A DNA stretch of 64,000 nt. It comes from Lachnospiraceae bacterium (GTDB taxonomy: Bacteria; Bacillota; Clostridia; Lachnospirales; Lachnospiraceae). The DNA lies in contig SVFH01000004.1 of the NCBI GenBank assembly GCA_015056945.1, forward strand, positions 1 to 64,000, in the 5' to 3' direction. The position numbers and the translations under genes were made by a program. The notes below the pieces were generated by a model, which saw only the letters and a program-made list of their open reading frames with translations, was not told the DNA's origin and did no database searches. The number at the start of each line of letters is the position of its first letter. Within the stretch, counting starts at the first letter, position 1. This document shows positions 18,219-27,941 of the stretch, piece by piece.

Positions 18219-19918
18219 AGTATTTTAACCCTGTTACGAAATTCATTTGCATGCATTCTTGAAACCCGCACGGTTGTTTTACCGGGGAAGGTGGCAATGA
18301 GTGTTCTGTCGGCATCCGGTGTGATGCTGGTTACTTTGGAAATATTTACAAGTGCGGATTTGGAAACACGGTAAAAGTCTTTTCCGGAGAAAAGTGTTTC
18401 TAACTCAGAAAGAGTTTTTCTTGTTTCGAAACGTCCGCTTTTCATAACAGCCATGGTTTTACGTCCTTCAGACTCGAAGTAATAGATGTTGTCTAAAGGT
18501 ACTTTAATCAGGCTGTTTTCTTTTTTGATAAAAATAGTATCCTGTGTTCCCTGTGCAGGAGAAGATATACCGGGCGTATCTTCCGGCAGAACCTGTTCTG
18601 CGGAGCAGGGACGATATTTGAGCAGATAGATGGACAAGGCAATGCGGGAGATGTATTGTTTCAAAATGTTATCATAGACCTCCGGTGTATCATACCCTAC
18701 AACCACATGGCCGATGAAACAGTTGTTGAAGGTCATCGGCAATACATGCAGATTGTGCGGATGCTGCTTAGGAAGATTTGCCGGATACAAATCCTTACTT
18801 TCAAACAGGATGGGCAAGTCGCTCCAGGCATTGTCTGTCATGTAGATACAGCGGGAAGTCGTTTCGGATTCCGCAATGTTAACCGAAAGGAAATTGGCTG
18901 CCTTAATCAGGTAGGTTGAGTGATAAATAATGGGATGGAGTTCTTTGTAGTCCGTGCAGGAATACAATTTCTCCTCCAGTTCACTGTTACGATAATAAAT
19001 TTTGGTCATACGTTTTTTCTCATCCTGCTCAAGCTGCCAACGGACCGCGGAAGAGAGACATTCACCGCAACCGCAGCTTAAACCGGTTATTATGGTACTC
19101 TTTGGCAACAGGACAGGAAGCTCCTGTGTGCCGGTAATCATTGAATGGAGTCTGGACATGGCTTTCCTGCCACAATGTTCTGCATTGCTTGGATATGTAG
19201 TGATGGATAAAATGTTGTTGCGGGAATCTGAGCGTGCACCAAGTCCGGTAACGATAATGTCATCGGGAACACGGATTCCGTAACCAAACAGTGCTTTGAT
19301 GAAAAAGAATGCAACCGTATCATCCTGACACACTACGGCATCCGGTTTCTCCACCATATTGTAGGCGATGTCCTTGGCAAGTGCTTCGCCGCACTCACGC
19401 CAATAACCGCCGTAAAGTAAATTATCATTTGTGTAAGGGATTCCGTGTTCTTCCAGTGATTGGATGAAACCGATATCATTTTTCAGAACCTGATTCGGTT
19501 CGCCGCCGAGAAAGTAAAGCGTCTGGCAACCATGTTTTTCAATCAGATGATCGGTAAGCATCTTTGTACCTACGGTGTTATCAGGAAGAAAGTTCTCCGG
19601 ATAAACCTGGGATTCGCCGATTACAACCACGGGGGCGGTGCAGTTTTTCTGCAGCATGGTTTCTACCATGTTACCCAATGATTTATGGGCAGAAAAGGAG
19701 TTTTCAAAAAAGATGACACCGTCATACTTACTGAAATCAATCAGCTGATAGATTTCTTCTTCTTTCTTTGTGTGGAGATTATCCAGCAAAGGCAGGGAAA
19801 AAGTAACGGACTGATATCCCAATTTGTCGGCCTGCTTCTCCACACCGACGATGTAGTTGTCACGGTAATCTTCCGTCATATCTAACATAATAATACAGAT
19901 TTGGCTATTTGCTTTCAT
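18215..19918 (-). CDS. LacI-type sensor fused to LytTR DNA-binding domain
   Basis: This 567-residue regulator has an unusual layout. Residues 1 to about 285 resemble the periplasmic-binding-protein-like sensor of LacI/GalR repressors (DGVIFFENS, DNTVGTKMLTDHLIEKHG, GLGARSDS, then LSITTYPS) but lack the N-terminal LacI helix-turn-helix. Residues about 300-440 form a middle region of uncertain, perhaps GAF-like, fold. Residues about 462-567 are a LytTR domain (NIYYFESEGRKT, FYRVSKSALVNIS, TVRVSRMHANEFR), which binds DNA through beta strands. So a sugar-type sensor seems to control a LytTR output within one cytoplasmic protein. CGGAGT lies before the start. Targets may include the convergent esterase gene; that is inference. 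Confidence 0.8.
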   Translation of the reverse strand: MKANSQICIIMLDMTEDYRDNYIVGVEKQADKLGYQSVTFSLPLLDNLHTKKEEEIYQLIDFSKYDGVIFFENSFSAHKSLGNMVETMLQKNCTAPVVVIGESQVYPENFLPDNTVGTKMLTDHLIEKHGCQTLYFLGGEPNQVLKNDIGFIQSLEEHGIPYTNDNLLYGGYWRECGEALAKDIAYNMVEKPDAVVCQDDTVAFFFIKALFGYGIRVPDDIIVTGLGARSDSRNNILSITTYPSNAEHCGRKAMSRLHSMITGTQELPVLLPKSTIITGLSCGCGECLSSAVRWQLEQDEKKRMTKIYYRNSELEEKLYSCTDYKELHPIIYHSTYLIKAANFLSVNIAESETTSRCIYMTDNAWSDLPILFESKDLYPANLPKQHPHNLHVLPMTFNNCFIGHVVVGYDTPEVYDNILKQYISRIALSIYLLKYRPCSAEQVLPEDTPGISSPAQGTQDTIFIKKENSLIKVPLDNIYYFESEGRKTMAVMKSGRFETRKTLSELETLFSGKDFYRVSKSALVNISKVTSITPDADRTLIATFPGKTTVRVSRMHANEFRNRVKIL

Positions 19919-19945
19919 ATGTTTTACTCCGTTTCAAATGGAATC

Positions 19946-19966
19946 CTTCTATTTCCTTTATAGAAG
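19946..19966. promoter_or_regulatory. Palindrome over the -10 of the LacI-LytTR gene
   Basis: CTTCTAT-n7-ATAGAAG overlaps the -10 region of the minus-strand promoter, where an operator would be expected. Autoregulation is a guess from position only. Confidence 0.35.
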
Positions 19967-19985
19967 ATTTGAAGAGCGATGTCAA
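19957..19985 (-). promoter_or_regulatory. Promoter of the LacI-LytTR gene
   Basis: On the minus strand: a perfect TTGACA, a 17-nt spacer and TATAAA, about 40 bases upstream of the start codon at 19918. Confidence 0.75.
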
Positions 19986-20052
19986 CTGATTTTTGATTGA
20001 ATGACCTGTATAAAGTGCAAAAATATGCGTGCGAAATGCCAAGAGGAGAAAA

Positions 20053-20196
20053 ATGGAAAGTGATACAGCAAAAAAGACGTTTTATGTATCTAAAACAACC
20101 TCTTGCGCAAACGCGGCAGCATCTTGTTTCATAGTACTTGTAGAGTTCCTTTTTTTGCTTTATATTGTAAAAGAATTTTACGTCTTTACTTTTTGA
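20053..20196 (+). CDS. Possible 47-residue single-pass membrane peptide
   Basis: A short frame starting MESDTAKKTFYVSK has a strong ribosome site (GAGGAG, 4 bases before the ATG). It encodes a polar N-terminus of about 24 residues and then one hydrophobic segment (about 25-39, FIVLVEFLFLLYIV) with a short polar tail. The size, the hydrophobic segment and the ribosome site are what one expects of a real small membrane protein, but there is no homologue I can name. It fills an otherwise empty 350-bp gap between the divergent regulator promoter and the phosphoesterase gene, and a hairpin begins at its stop codon. It could be a chance frame. Confidence 0.4.
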   Translation: MESDTAKKTFYVSKTTSCANAAASCFIVLVEFLFLLYIVKEFYVFTF

Positions 20197-20235
20197 TTCC
20201 GTAAGTTGTTTTATTCCCCTTCAACTTGCGGAATC
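20195..20235 (+). terminator. Hairpin/terminator-like structure between the small frame and the phosphoesterase gene
   Basis: GATTCCGTAAGTTG and CAACTTGCGGAATC pair with one mismatch around a 13-nt loop, followed by GCTTTT. It may end transcription of the small frame or act in the leader of the next gene, 31 bases before its start codon. Confidence 0.5.
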
Positions 20236-20265
20236 GCTTTTCCGAAAAAACGGGAGGAAAATAAA

Positions 20266-23200
20266 ATGAAAATTAAGAATCAGATTAAAATTGGATTTTT
20301 GGCGATTTTAGTCGTGTTTTTGTCAGTCTACATGCCGGGATATGTAAAAGGAGATGAACAACCCGAACATGTAGATTCTTTTATTGTATTGGCAGATTTA
20401 CATACGGACAAAAACACGTCATTTGATGAAAATTCGGACGCACATCAGCTGAAAGTTTTAAAAGGTGCACTGCGCGCGGCCGAGCAGGGAAGCGGCCATG
20501 TGCTCAGTAATGTTATCAGTGCAGGTGATGCATTCACTGTTTGTTACGATCAGAATGATCAGCCGCATCTTGATAAGCATATAGGAAGTACCGTTGCTGT
20601 TACTGAGGCAATCCAAAGCGCTTTTGTGAATGAAGAAAATAAGGATGTACCGGTGAAATATGTGTGGTCCGATCATGACCGTTATGCCGATATCTTTTAT
20701 GAGGTAACGGATTGGAATACGCTTGCCGGAGAGCCGATAGAAGAAACGAAGAAGAGTCAGTTTATCTACGGAGCAGGTGAAGATGGTACTTACGGTACGG
20801 CGGATGATGAGAATTACTATGTGTATTCATTAAGCATGGCAGACATGGCAAATCCTGATAACGATGACCGTTATTCCAGCGGTTTTCATGATCAGGCAAC
20901 CCGTGAATTTGCCATGGATGAGTTTGTGAGAATCGCTAATACACTTGATAATTCCAAACCGCTTTTTATTGCGTCTCACCAGCCTCTGTTTGCAAAGCGC
21001 GGCGACAATGATTATGCGCTTGCATGGTATGAGTGTATTTCCGCAGTGGCAGAACATAGGGATGTTGCGTTCTTTTTTGGACACAATCATAAATATGATA
21101 CCGACGTTAATCTGGATACAAACGGAGAATTGTTGCCGAATCCGTATTTCTACCCTTACGGAAGCGAAGTGAAAATTGCGTACATGGGCACGGAGAACGA
21201 TAAGGAAAAAGGCGAGTACAGAACGATTAACTTCACGCATTTTTGTGCGGGTTATTTGGCACCGACAAATGATTCGGATAATGACGGCTGTTACACAAGA
21301 AGAGGTACGCTTGTCGGAGTTGATCTCTTTGAAGACAGAATCGGCTATACAACTTATGATCAGTACGGTGTATATACAGGAAAGGCCGCTGTGGATACTT
21401 ATGAAATGCGTCGTAATACCGTTTATGGCAAAACCGATTATATAAGAGGCGAAGAACTTGACCTTACTGTGGTTTATCAGGGTGTGGATATTTCAGATAA
21501 AGTGGAAATTTCCGGATATAATCCGGATGCACCGGGCGCACAGACGGTAACGATTACATACGGAGATTATTTTAAAGCATATTTCGATGTAACGGTTGGT
21601 GATAATACTTATTATAATGCAGAGTATGATGTAACTGTTGTTGCAGATGATTTGATGACACAGGATATGAGTGTATCCATGCTTGGAATCAACAGATATC
21701 ATATGCATGTATTCTATCGTGTATTCCATAAAATGGTTTATACGACAGGATATCAGATTACAAAGGCTGACGGCAGCAGGAACGGCAATTACAAGGTTAC
21801 TTTGCCGATACATGATTTGCATAATCCTATTGTGTATCGTTTGTCAGCAGATGCAACGGATACATATTTGATGGATACTAAGGTAGAGGGCGATTATATT
21901 ACCTTTGAAACGGATGAACTCGGCGTATTTATGCTTGGCGACAATCCGATTTCGGAACCGTATGAAAAAAATTGTGTCGTACAGCAAACCAAAACTGTTT
22001 ATGTACCAGCAAAGGAAATTAGGGAAAACGGTAACTATATTTTGGTTGGAGAAATAGGACACGGCGGAGAACGTGTTGCTTACGCCAATAATGCCGGCGC
22101 AGAAGGTGCACTTTCGATTTCGATTGTTCCTTCCCGAATTGAAGCTGTGGACGGCATGGTATATGACAGCTATATTGAAACTGATGATCAAAGTATCATC
22201 TGGACGGCAAAGAAAGCAGAATCGGGACATTCGTTACACAATGACGGTTACAGCATAAGCTATACGGATGATAATACCCTGACAGCAGGTGCTGCAACAG
22301 CGGATCTTACTTATGATAATGTGTCAAACAGAATAAAAAATGTAAGCGGAGATGAGAAGTATTTGTACTACTCCGTTCACGAAGACCAGATGTGGAACTG
22401 GCATGCTGACTATATCAGCGAGAGTCAAAGCTCCAGAAACATGTGGCTCTATGAAGCGGTTGAAGTACCCTGTGACGAGACAAAAGAATATAGTGTATAT
22501 ACACCGAATAATGAGGTGGAAATGTCATACATGCGCCAGCAGAAACGTTCCTTAGAGTACGATTTAATGCTTGGTGATGAAATTGTGGATGCCTCTGTGC
22601 TTGGCGGAACATGGAAATTCAGCTGTCCGTCAGATTCCATCGTTGACAGTATTTCCGAAGACGGTATTGTAACATTTAATGCCGTGAATAAAGAGGCTTA
22701 TGTGAAAATGGAATATGTTTGGGGAGAGCAGAACGAGTACAGTGTATACCGCTATGTGAAATTGGTTCCTCATCGCGCATTGAATTATCATGCGCACAAT
22801 TATGTATATGAAGTTGTGCAGCCGACAGAAGATACAGACGGATATCGAGGTTACAGATGTTTGAACTGTTATGACTACTCTCTGATAGAAAGACTGGATT
22901 CTGCAGCATCCGAAGAAACACAGGATGGTGGTATTACTGAGGGACAAAGTGTTTCCGTAGAGAATCTTTTATTCCCGGCAGCAGGTGAAACACTTGGAGC
23001 TGTACCCAATAAACCAAATACATTAACGTATGACGGCAATTATTTTGTCAAAGAGTTAAAGTGGGAGCGTTTTGACGGAGAAGAATGGAAAACGATTCAT
23101 GAAGCGATTGTACCTTCTGAGGAAAAGGCTTGTCGTGTGGCAATGACTCTTTTGGCAGATGAAGGATATACTTTTGATCCGGCATTGGCAGAAGGCAATG

Positions 23201-24510
23201 TGATTTTAAATGGCGAAAAGGCGGTCGATGTTTCGGTTGGAAATAAAGGAAAAGAAGTTTCGTTTACCTATATTTTCGGGGGAAATGGGGTAGAAGAATT
23301 GCCGGAGGAGGCAACGGAACAACCGTCGGAAGAAGTGTCGGAAGATGCTTCCGAACAGGAACCGGAAAAAGAGCCTGCGCCGGAAGCACCTGCTCCGGAA
23401 ATGCCTGCGGAACCGGTATCATTAAAGAAGGCTGTTATTAAATTCACGCAGAAGTCTTATCAGTATAATAAGAGAGACGGTTATGTGACACTGAACTTTG
23501 GCGGAGAAACACCGGATGCGATTGTGACGCTTAAAGTTGGCAAGGAAACGAAGACTCTTGTGGAAGGTGTTGATTTCCGCGCAGTGTATAAGAACAACGA
23601 CCGCGTCGGTAAAGCAACTTTGACAATTGAAGGAATCGGCAATTACAAAGGAAGTGCTAAGAAAACCTTTAAGATTACACCAATCCCTCTGACGGAGGAC
23701 ATGTTATACAAGAGAATCGGTGATGTTGTGTATTCCAAGGCAGGTGCAACAGTAGAAGATAAGCTTATGATGTACTGCAAGGGAAGAGTGATGATGTACG
23801 GGAAGGATTTCACGCTTAAATACAGCGGAAATAAGGATTTGGGTAAGGCAAAGGTAACTATTATCGGTAAAGGTAATTTTACCGGCAAAATCCAAACTGA
23901 ATTTAACATTATCCCGCAGGATATTTCCAACACTTCCGTTACGGTGAAACCGATTGCATACAAAGCCAAAGAAGGCTATAAGTATAAATTTAGTGTAACG
24001 GTAAAAGACGGTAAGAAGAAATTAACAAAGAATAAGGATTATGAAGTAATTACGACTGAGATTACCAAGGAGAATCTGGATGCATGGTATGCGGGAACCG
24101 GAAAGGCTCCGACTATTACAATCCGTGCGAAAGAGAAATCCTGTTACGTATATGAAAAAAATGTTCCGGTAAGTGTTTACCGTTATAAACTTAGTACAAA
24201 GAATACGATTCTTGTAATGAAGGACATCGAAATCGGCAGCAATACATATTCTTTCAAACAGGATGTTTATTACAGTGATGATGCCAAAGTTATTAAGGCA
24301 TTAAAGAAGGAAAAGAATGCGGATGCGTTAAATAAACTGATTGAGGAAAAACTTGCAAGTAATGAATTGCGTCTGCTTGAAGAAAATTCGGATTATGAAC
24401 TTGACGGTCTCATGAGTAGCACATCAAAGAAATCAACGTTGACGCTGAAAGTGAAAGGTATATGGAAATATGCCGGTGGTATAACTAACAAATATACAAT
24501 TATTAAATAA
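20266..24510 (+). CDS. Large secreted metallophosphoesterase with C-terminal repeat modules
   Basis: This 1414-residue exported protein has a signal peptide (MKIKNQIKIG, core to about 24, cut near VKGDE). A calcineurin-like phosphoesterase domain follows (about 36-370) with the metal ligands ADLH (43-46), AGDAF, SDHDR, ASHQP and GHNHKYD in order. Middle modules are Ig-like. A Pro/Glu/Ser linker (about 1020-1070) leads to at least two related ~75-residue repeats of the form GVDFRAVYKNN / GKATLTIEGIGNYKG and GKDFTLKYSGN / GKAKVTIIGKGNFTG, seen in many clostridial surface proteins. It probably cleaves phosphoesters outside the cell, for instance to scavenge phosphate or nucleotides. GGGAGG precedes ATG 20266; the longer upstream frame runs through a hairpin and is not used. 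Confidence 0.82.
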   Translation: MKIKNQIKIGFLAILVVFLSVYMPGYVKGDEQPEHVDSFIVLADLHTDKNTSFDENSDAHQLKVLKGALRAAEQGSGHVLSNVISAGDAFTVCYDQNDQPHLDKHIGSTVAVTEAIQSAFVNEENKDVPVKYVWSDHDRYADIFYEVTDWNTLAGEPIEETKKSQFIYGAGEDGTYGTADDENYYVYSLSMADMANPDNDDRYSSGFHDQATREFAMDEFVRIANTLDNSKPLFIASHQPLFAKRGDNDYALAWYECISAVAEHRDVAFFFGHNHKYDTDVNLDTNGELLPNPYFYPYGSEVKIAYMGTENDKEKGEYRTINFTHFCAGYLAPTNDSDNDGCYTRRGTLVGVDLFEDRIGYTTYDQYGVYTGKAAVDTYEMRRNTVYGKTDYIRGEELDLTVVYQGVDISDKVEISGYNPDAPGAQTVTITYGDYFKAYFDVTVGDNTYYNAEYDVTVVADDLMTQDMSVSMLGINRYHMHVFYRVFHKMVYTTGYQITKADGSRNGNYKVTLPIHDLHNPIVYRLSADATDTYLMDTKVEGDYITFETDELGVFMLGDNPISEPYEKNCVVQQTKTVYVPAKEIRENGNYILVGEIGHGGERVAYANNAGAEGALSISIVPSRIEAVDGMVYDSYIETDDQSIIWTAKKAESGHSLHNDGYSISYTDDNTLTAGAATADLTYDNVSNRIKNVSGDEKYLYYSVHEDQMWNWHADYISESQSSRNMWLYEAVEVPCDETKEYSVYTPNNEVEMSYMRQQKRSLEYDLMLGDEIVDASVLGGTWKFSCPSDSIVDSISEDGIVTFNAVNKEAYVKMEYVWGEQNEYSVYRYVKLVPHRALNYHAHNYVYEVVQPTEDTDGYRGYRCLNCYDYSLIERLDSAASEETQDGGITEGQSVSVENLLFPAAGETLGAVPNKPNTLTYDGNYFVKELKWERFDGEEWKTIHEAIVPSEEKACRVAMTLLADEGYTFDPALAEGNVILNGEKAVDVSVGNKGKEVSFTYIFGGNGVEELPEEATEQPSEEVSEDASEQEPEKEPAPEAPAPEMPAEPVSLKKAVIKFTQKSYQYNKRDGYVTLNFGGETPDAIVTLKVGKETKTLVEGVDFRAVYKNNDRVGKATLTIEGIGNYKGSAKKTFKITPIPLTEDMLYKRIGDVVYSKAGATVEDKLMMYCKGRVMMYGKDFTLKYSGNKDLGKAKVTIIGKGNFTGKIQTEFNIIPQDISNTSVTVKPIAYKAKEGYKYKFSVTVKDGKKKLTKNKDYEVITTEITKENLDAWYAGTGKAPTITIRAKEKSCYVYEKNVPVSVYRYKLSTKNTILVMKDIEIGSNTYSFKQDVYYSDDAKVIKALKKEKNADALNKLIEEKLASNELRLLEENSDYELDGLMSSTSKKSTLTLKVKGIWKYAGGITNKYTIIK

Positions 24511-24587
24511 AAGACTTACATACCATATGCATGTAAAGATATGTCGGTTTTGGCAGGAGGGTGCAGGAAAAAGGAAGAAAAATCATA

Positions 24588-24616
24588 TTGCTTTTATCAA
24601 TTGCCACAGATATAAT
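24588..24616 (+). promoter_or_regulatory. Promoter for the lipoprotein at 24658
   Basis: TTGCTT, a 17-nt spacer and a perfect TATAAT, 42 bases before the start codon. Confidence 0.6.
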
Positions 24617-24657
24617 ACGAATAGCAGTAAAAACTTTTTAGAATGAGGAGAGAAAAA

Positions 24658-25302
24658 ATGAAAAAATTGTTAGCATTAGGTTTGATTACTGTTATGACTA
24701 CTGTTTGCGTGGCATGCGGAAAGACAACTTCCGATCAGGGCAGCGAAGCTCCCGGTCAGGAGACAGAAGTAAGTGATGTTGCTTCAGAGGATACAGAAGC
24801 AGTTGCGATTACGGATGCAAATGAAATTCTTACAAAGGCATGGACAGAGTACAACGCAACGGTGTCCGAAGATTTGAAGTTCCCTGTTGGCGGCGGAAAC
24901 GTTGAGAATATGGTAATGGATGCTCCGGGCAAATTTGATGTGACAGTGGAAGCTGCACAGGATACTTTGACTGCATCTTATTGTGCAACACCTGATTTTG
25001 TCGCAAAGACAGATGATGTTGCAACAATGATGAATATGATGATGGCGAATAATTTTACTGCAGCAGCATATCATATTACCGATGCGGCAAATGTTGATGC
25101 CGCTATTGCGGAGTTGAAAGATGCAACACTGAATAACCAGTGGATGTGCGGTATGCCCGAAACTTTTATCGTGGTTAAGGTTGGCGATTCCTATCTTGTT
25201 TCCGTATTCGGAAACGGTCAGGTTGTCGATGCATTCAAAAATGCATTAACCACAGTTTACGGAGAGGGTGCTGTAGTAAGCGTTGAAGAATCTCTTATGT
25301 AA
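24658..25302 (+). CDS. Lipoprotein of unknown function
   Basis: This 214-residue lipoprotein has a short type II signal peptide with lipobox CVAC (Cys at 20). An acidic Ser/Glu/Thr linker runs to about residue 50. The compact domain after it contains ANEILTKAWTEY, a Met-rich stretch MMNMMMANN and a final strand SYLVSVFGNGQVV. The domain recalls DUF4358-like lipoproteins of Clostridia, but I am not sure. No catalytic residues stand out. GAGGAG precedes ATG 24658; a start at 24643 would put the ribosome site inside the gene. It has its own promoter and terminator. Confidence 0.7.
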   Translation: MKKLLALGLITVMTTVCVACGKTTSDQGSEAPGQETEVSDVASEDTEAVAITDANEILTKAWTEYNATVSEDLKFPVGGGNVENMVMDAPGKFDVTVEAAQDTLTASYCATPDFVAKTDDVATMMNMMMANNFTAAAYHITDAANVDAAIAELKDATLNNQWMCGMPETFIVVKVGDSYLVSVFGNGQVVDAFKNALTTVYGEGAVVSVEESLM

Positions 25303-25310
25303 AAAAAAGC

Positions 25311-25348
25311 AACGGGAGAGGGGCAATTTGTCCAACTCCCGTTTTTTT
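25311..25348 (+). terminator. Intrinsic terminator after the lipoprotein
   Basis: An 8-bp stem AACGGGAG/CTCCCGTT with a run of seven Ts, directly after the stop codon. Confidence 0.8.
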
Positions 25349-25393
25349 CTGATTTAGTGCTTGTAAGATTTTGGATGAAAGGAATCGTGGAAA

Positions 25394-26794
25394 ATGCTAT
25401 TTTCGAGTATCCCTTTTTTATACTATTTTTTGCCGGTGTTTTTGCTTCTTTATTACATCGTGCCGAAGAAAATTAAGAATCCTGTTTTATTGCTTGCAAG
25501 TCTCGTCTTCTATGGCTGGGGAGAACCATCGTTTGTGTTCTTGATGGTGTTGTCCATTTTGTCGGGTTATCTGTTCGGATTGGGGATTGAGAAGTTCCGT
25601 GGTAAAAAGGGATCAAAGGTATGCATGATATTAGCTTTAGTTGTGAGCTTCGGACTTCTTGCATATTTTAAGTATGCTAATTTTTTTATTTCGAACTTCA
25701 GTATAGCGACGGGAATTGCCGTACCGCTTCTTAAAGTAGTACTGCCGATTGGAATCAGCTTCTATACGTTTCAGATGGTAAGCTATATTCTGGATGTTTA
25801 TTGGGACAAGGTTCCTGCGCAGAAAAATTTCATTACGCTTGCGACGTATATTGTGATGTTCCCGCAGCTGATTGCAGGGCCGATTGTACGTTATACGGAT
25901 GTGGAAGCGCAGTTAAAAGAGCGTAGCATTACATTTGATAAAATTGCATACGGCATCAGACGTTTTGCCTTAGGTATGGGCAAAAAGATTCTGATTGCAA
26001 ATGTTCTGGGTGAGTTTGCGGCAGCGTTTCATGCAACGGATGAAAAGTCTGTGCTCTTTTACTGGGGATATGCGATTGCGGTTTCACTCCAGATTTATTT
26101 TGATTTTTCCGGCTATTCGGATATGGCAATCGGTCTTGGAAGCATGTTAGGGTTTACGTTTGTGGAAAACTTTAATTATCCGTATATTTCGGCCAGCGCA
26201 ACTGAATTCTGGCGCAGATGGCATATGTCGCTGGGATCATGGTTCCGTGACTATGTGTATATTCCGCTTGGCGGAAGCCGCTGCTCAAAGGTGCGCCATT
26301 ATTTTAATATCTTTGTTGTCTGGATGTTTACCGGATTCTGGCATGGCGCTGAGTGGACGTTTATCGTCTGGGGGTTGTATTTCGGAATCCTTTTGGTACT
26401 TGAAAAGACATTTTTGCTGAAATGGTTTGAGAAATATAAAATAATCGGACACGTGTACCTTTTATTCTTTGTCATCATAAGTTTCGTGATTTTTGATGCG
26501 AACGGACTTGGTGCGGCAGGTACACATCTTGCTTCCATGTTTGGTTTTGGCGGGATTCCGTTAAGTACGGGCGTGACCTTATATTATTTAAAGAGTTATC
26601 TTGTGATGTTCCTTATTGCAATTATCGGTGCAACACCGCTTCCGAAACTGTTGGTGGAAAAAGCAATGGCAAAGCCGGCCTTTTCCAAGGCGATACAGAT
26701 TGCTGCTCCTGTTATCATGGTGCTTCTTATACTTGTATCAACCGCGTATCTGGTAGATGGATCGTTTAATCCGTTCCTCTATTTCAGATTTTAG
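25394..26794 (+). CDS. MBOAT O-acyltransferase (AlgI/DltB-like)
   Basis: This 466-residue polytopic membrane protein opens with MLFSSIPFLYYFLPVFLLLYY (given in two parts as MLFSSIPFLY and YFLPVF), as in AlgI-type acyltransferases. It carries FWRRWHMSLGSWFRDY and YIPLGGS near 275-295, then the catalytic-His motif FWHGAEW near 315. It should move acyl, usually acetyl, groups across the membrane onto an extracellular polysaccharide. The next gene, an AlgX/AlgJ-like protein 15 bases downstream, is the usual partner that attaches the acetyl group to the glycan. No glycan synthase is in this short cluster, so the substrate may be made elsewhere, for example by the 34.7-42.5 kb operon or the capsule locus. 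Confidence 0.88.
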   Translation: MLFSSIPFLYYFLPVFLLLYYIVPKKIKNPVLLLASLVFYGWGEPSFVFLMVLSILSGYLFGLGIEKFRGKKGSKVCMILALVVSFGLLAYFKYANFFISNFSIATGIAVPLLKVVLPIGISFYTFQMVSYILDVYWDKVPAQKNFITLATYIVMFPQLIAGPIVRYTDVEAQLKERSITFDKIAYGIRRFALGMGKKILIANVLGEFAAAFHATDEKSVLFYWGYAIAVSLQIYFDFSGYSDMAIGLGSMLGFTFVENFNYPYISASATEFWRRWHMSLGSWFRDYVYIPLGGSRCSKVRHYFNIFVVWMFTGFWHGAEWTFIVWGLYFGILLVLEKTFLLKWFEKYKIIGHVYLLFFVIISFVIFDANGLGAAGTHLASMFGFGGIPLSTGVTLYYLKSYLVMFLIAIIGATPLPKLLVEKAMAKPAFSKAIQIAAPVIMVLLILVSTAYLVDGSFNPFLYFRF

Positions 26795-26809
26795 GAAGGG
26801 GGGCAGATT

Positions 26810-27907
26810 ATGGAAGCAAAAATCAATAAAATATCAGTTTGTATGATTGCTGTTCTTTTTGCCGTATTCACAATCTGGGTATGGGTGAAGCCGGATACGG
26901 AGTTCTCAAGTACGGAAAGGCGTACTTTGAAAAAGTTCCCGGAATGCAGTATCGCATCCATAGCGGACGGCAAATTCATGGAGCAGTTTGAAGCGTATAC
27001 CACAGACCAGTTTCCGTTCCGAGATGCGTTCAGAAGCCTGAAAGCGGCAATGCATTTTTATCTGTTTGGGCAGTCTGATAACAATGATGTGTACGTCATA
27101 GACGGACATATCGGTAAAATAGATTATCCGTATTCCGAAAAGGCGGTAAAAGCATCTGCGAAGAAATTCAATTCCATTTATGAGAAATATATTTCAGGAA
27201 CGGATGCGTCGGTATATTATGCTATCGTACCTGACAAGCATTACTTCCTTGGAGAGAAGAACGGGTATCCCGCATATGATTACAAGGAGATGTATGAAAC
27301 ATTGGCAACGGAGTTGTCCGATATGGAGTATATCGAAATTGCGGACATGCTTTCCGTGGAGGATTATTACAGGACGGATACGCATTGGAAGCAGGAGAGT
27401 ATTACCGATGTGGCAAAGAGACTGGCAGAGAGCATGGGCGTAACGTTGCAGGAAGAGTATACGGAAGTGACGCATGATGGCCCCTTTTACGGGGTATATT
27501 ACGGGCAGCTCGGTCTTCCCGTGGAACCGGATACAATTACGTATCTTGTAAATCCGATGTTTGAAGACTGCGTGGTTACCAATCATGAAACAGGTAAAAC
27601 GATGTCTGTGTATGACCTGGCCAAAGCAGAAGGGCGCGATCCGTATGAACTGTTTTTATCCGGTTCGATTTCGGCGATTACGATTGAGAATCCGAATGCG
27701 ACGACGGATAAGGAGCTTGTAATGTTCCGCGATTCATTCGGCAGCAGTCTGGCTCCGCTTCTGGTTGAAGCGTATGCCAAAATTACGATTCTGGACGCGC
27801 GTTATATGAATGAAATAATGATTGGTAAGTTTGTGACGTTTGAGAACCAGGATGTACTTTTTATTCACAGTACGGGTGTACTGAATAATGAAACGGCTTT
27901 TCAATAA
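26810..27907 (+). CDS. AlgX/AlgJ-like polysaccharide O-acetylation protein (DHHW type)
   Basis: This 365-residue protein has one N-terminal membrane anchor (about 8-26) and an extracellular SGNH-hydrolase-like domain. The motif YYRTDTHWK near 190 carries the Asp-x-His pair of the DHHW/AlgX family, and FRDSFGSS near 310 supplies the catalytic Ser. Members take acetyl groups delivered by an MBOAT protein and transfer them to polysaccharide. GGAAGGGGGG precedes the ATG. It sits between the MBOAT gene and a GH9 cellulase gene with gaps of 15 and 34 bases, so all three are probably cotranscribed. Both the Asp-His and Ser motifs are intact, unlike the related protein at 38507. Confidence 0.8.
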   Translation: MEAKINKISVCMIAVLFAVFTIWVWVKPDTEFSSTERRTLKKFPECSIASIADGKFMEQFEAYTTDQFPFRDAFRSLKAAMHFYLFGQSDNNDVYVIDGHIGKIDYPYSEKAVKASAKKFNSIYEKYISGTDASVYYAIVPDKHYFLGEKNGYPAYDYKEMYETLATELSDMEYIEIADMLSVEDYYRTDTHWKQESITDVAKRLAESMGVTLQEEYTEVTHDGPFYGVYYGQLGLPVEPDTITYLVNPMFEDCVVTNHETGKTMSVYDLAKAEGRDPYELFLSGSISAITIENPNATTDKELVMFRDSFGSSLAPLLVEAYAKITILDARYMNEIMIGKFVTFENQDVLFIHSTGVLNNETAFQ

Positions 27908-27941
27908 AAGAGAAAAGATAAAAAACGAAAGAGGTGTAAAA

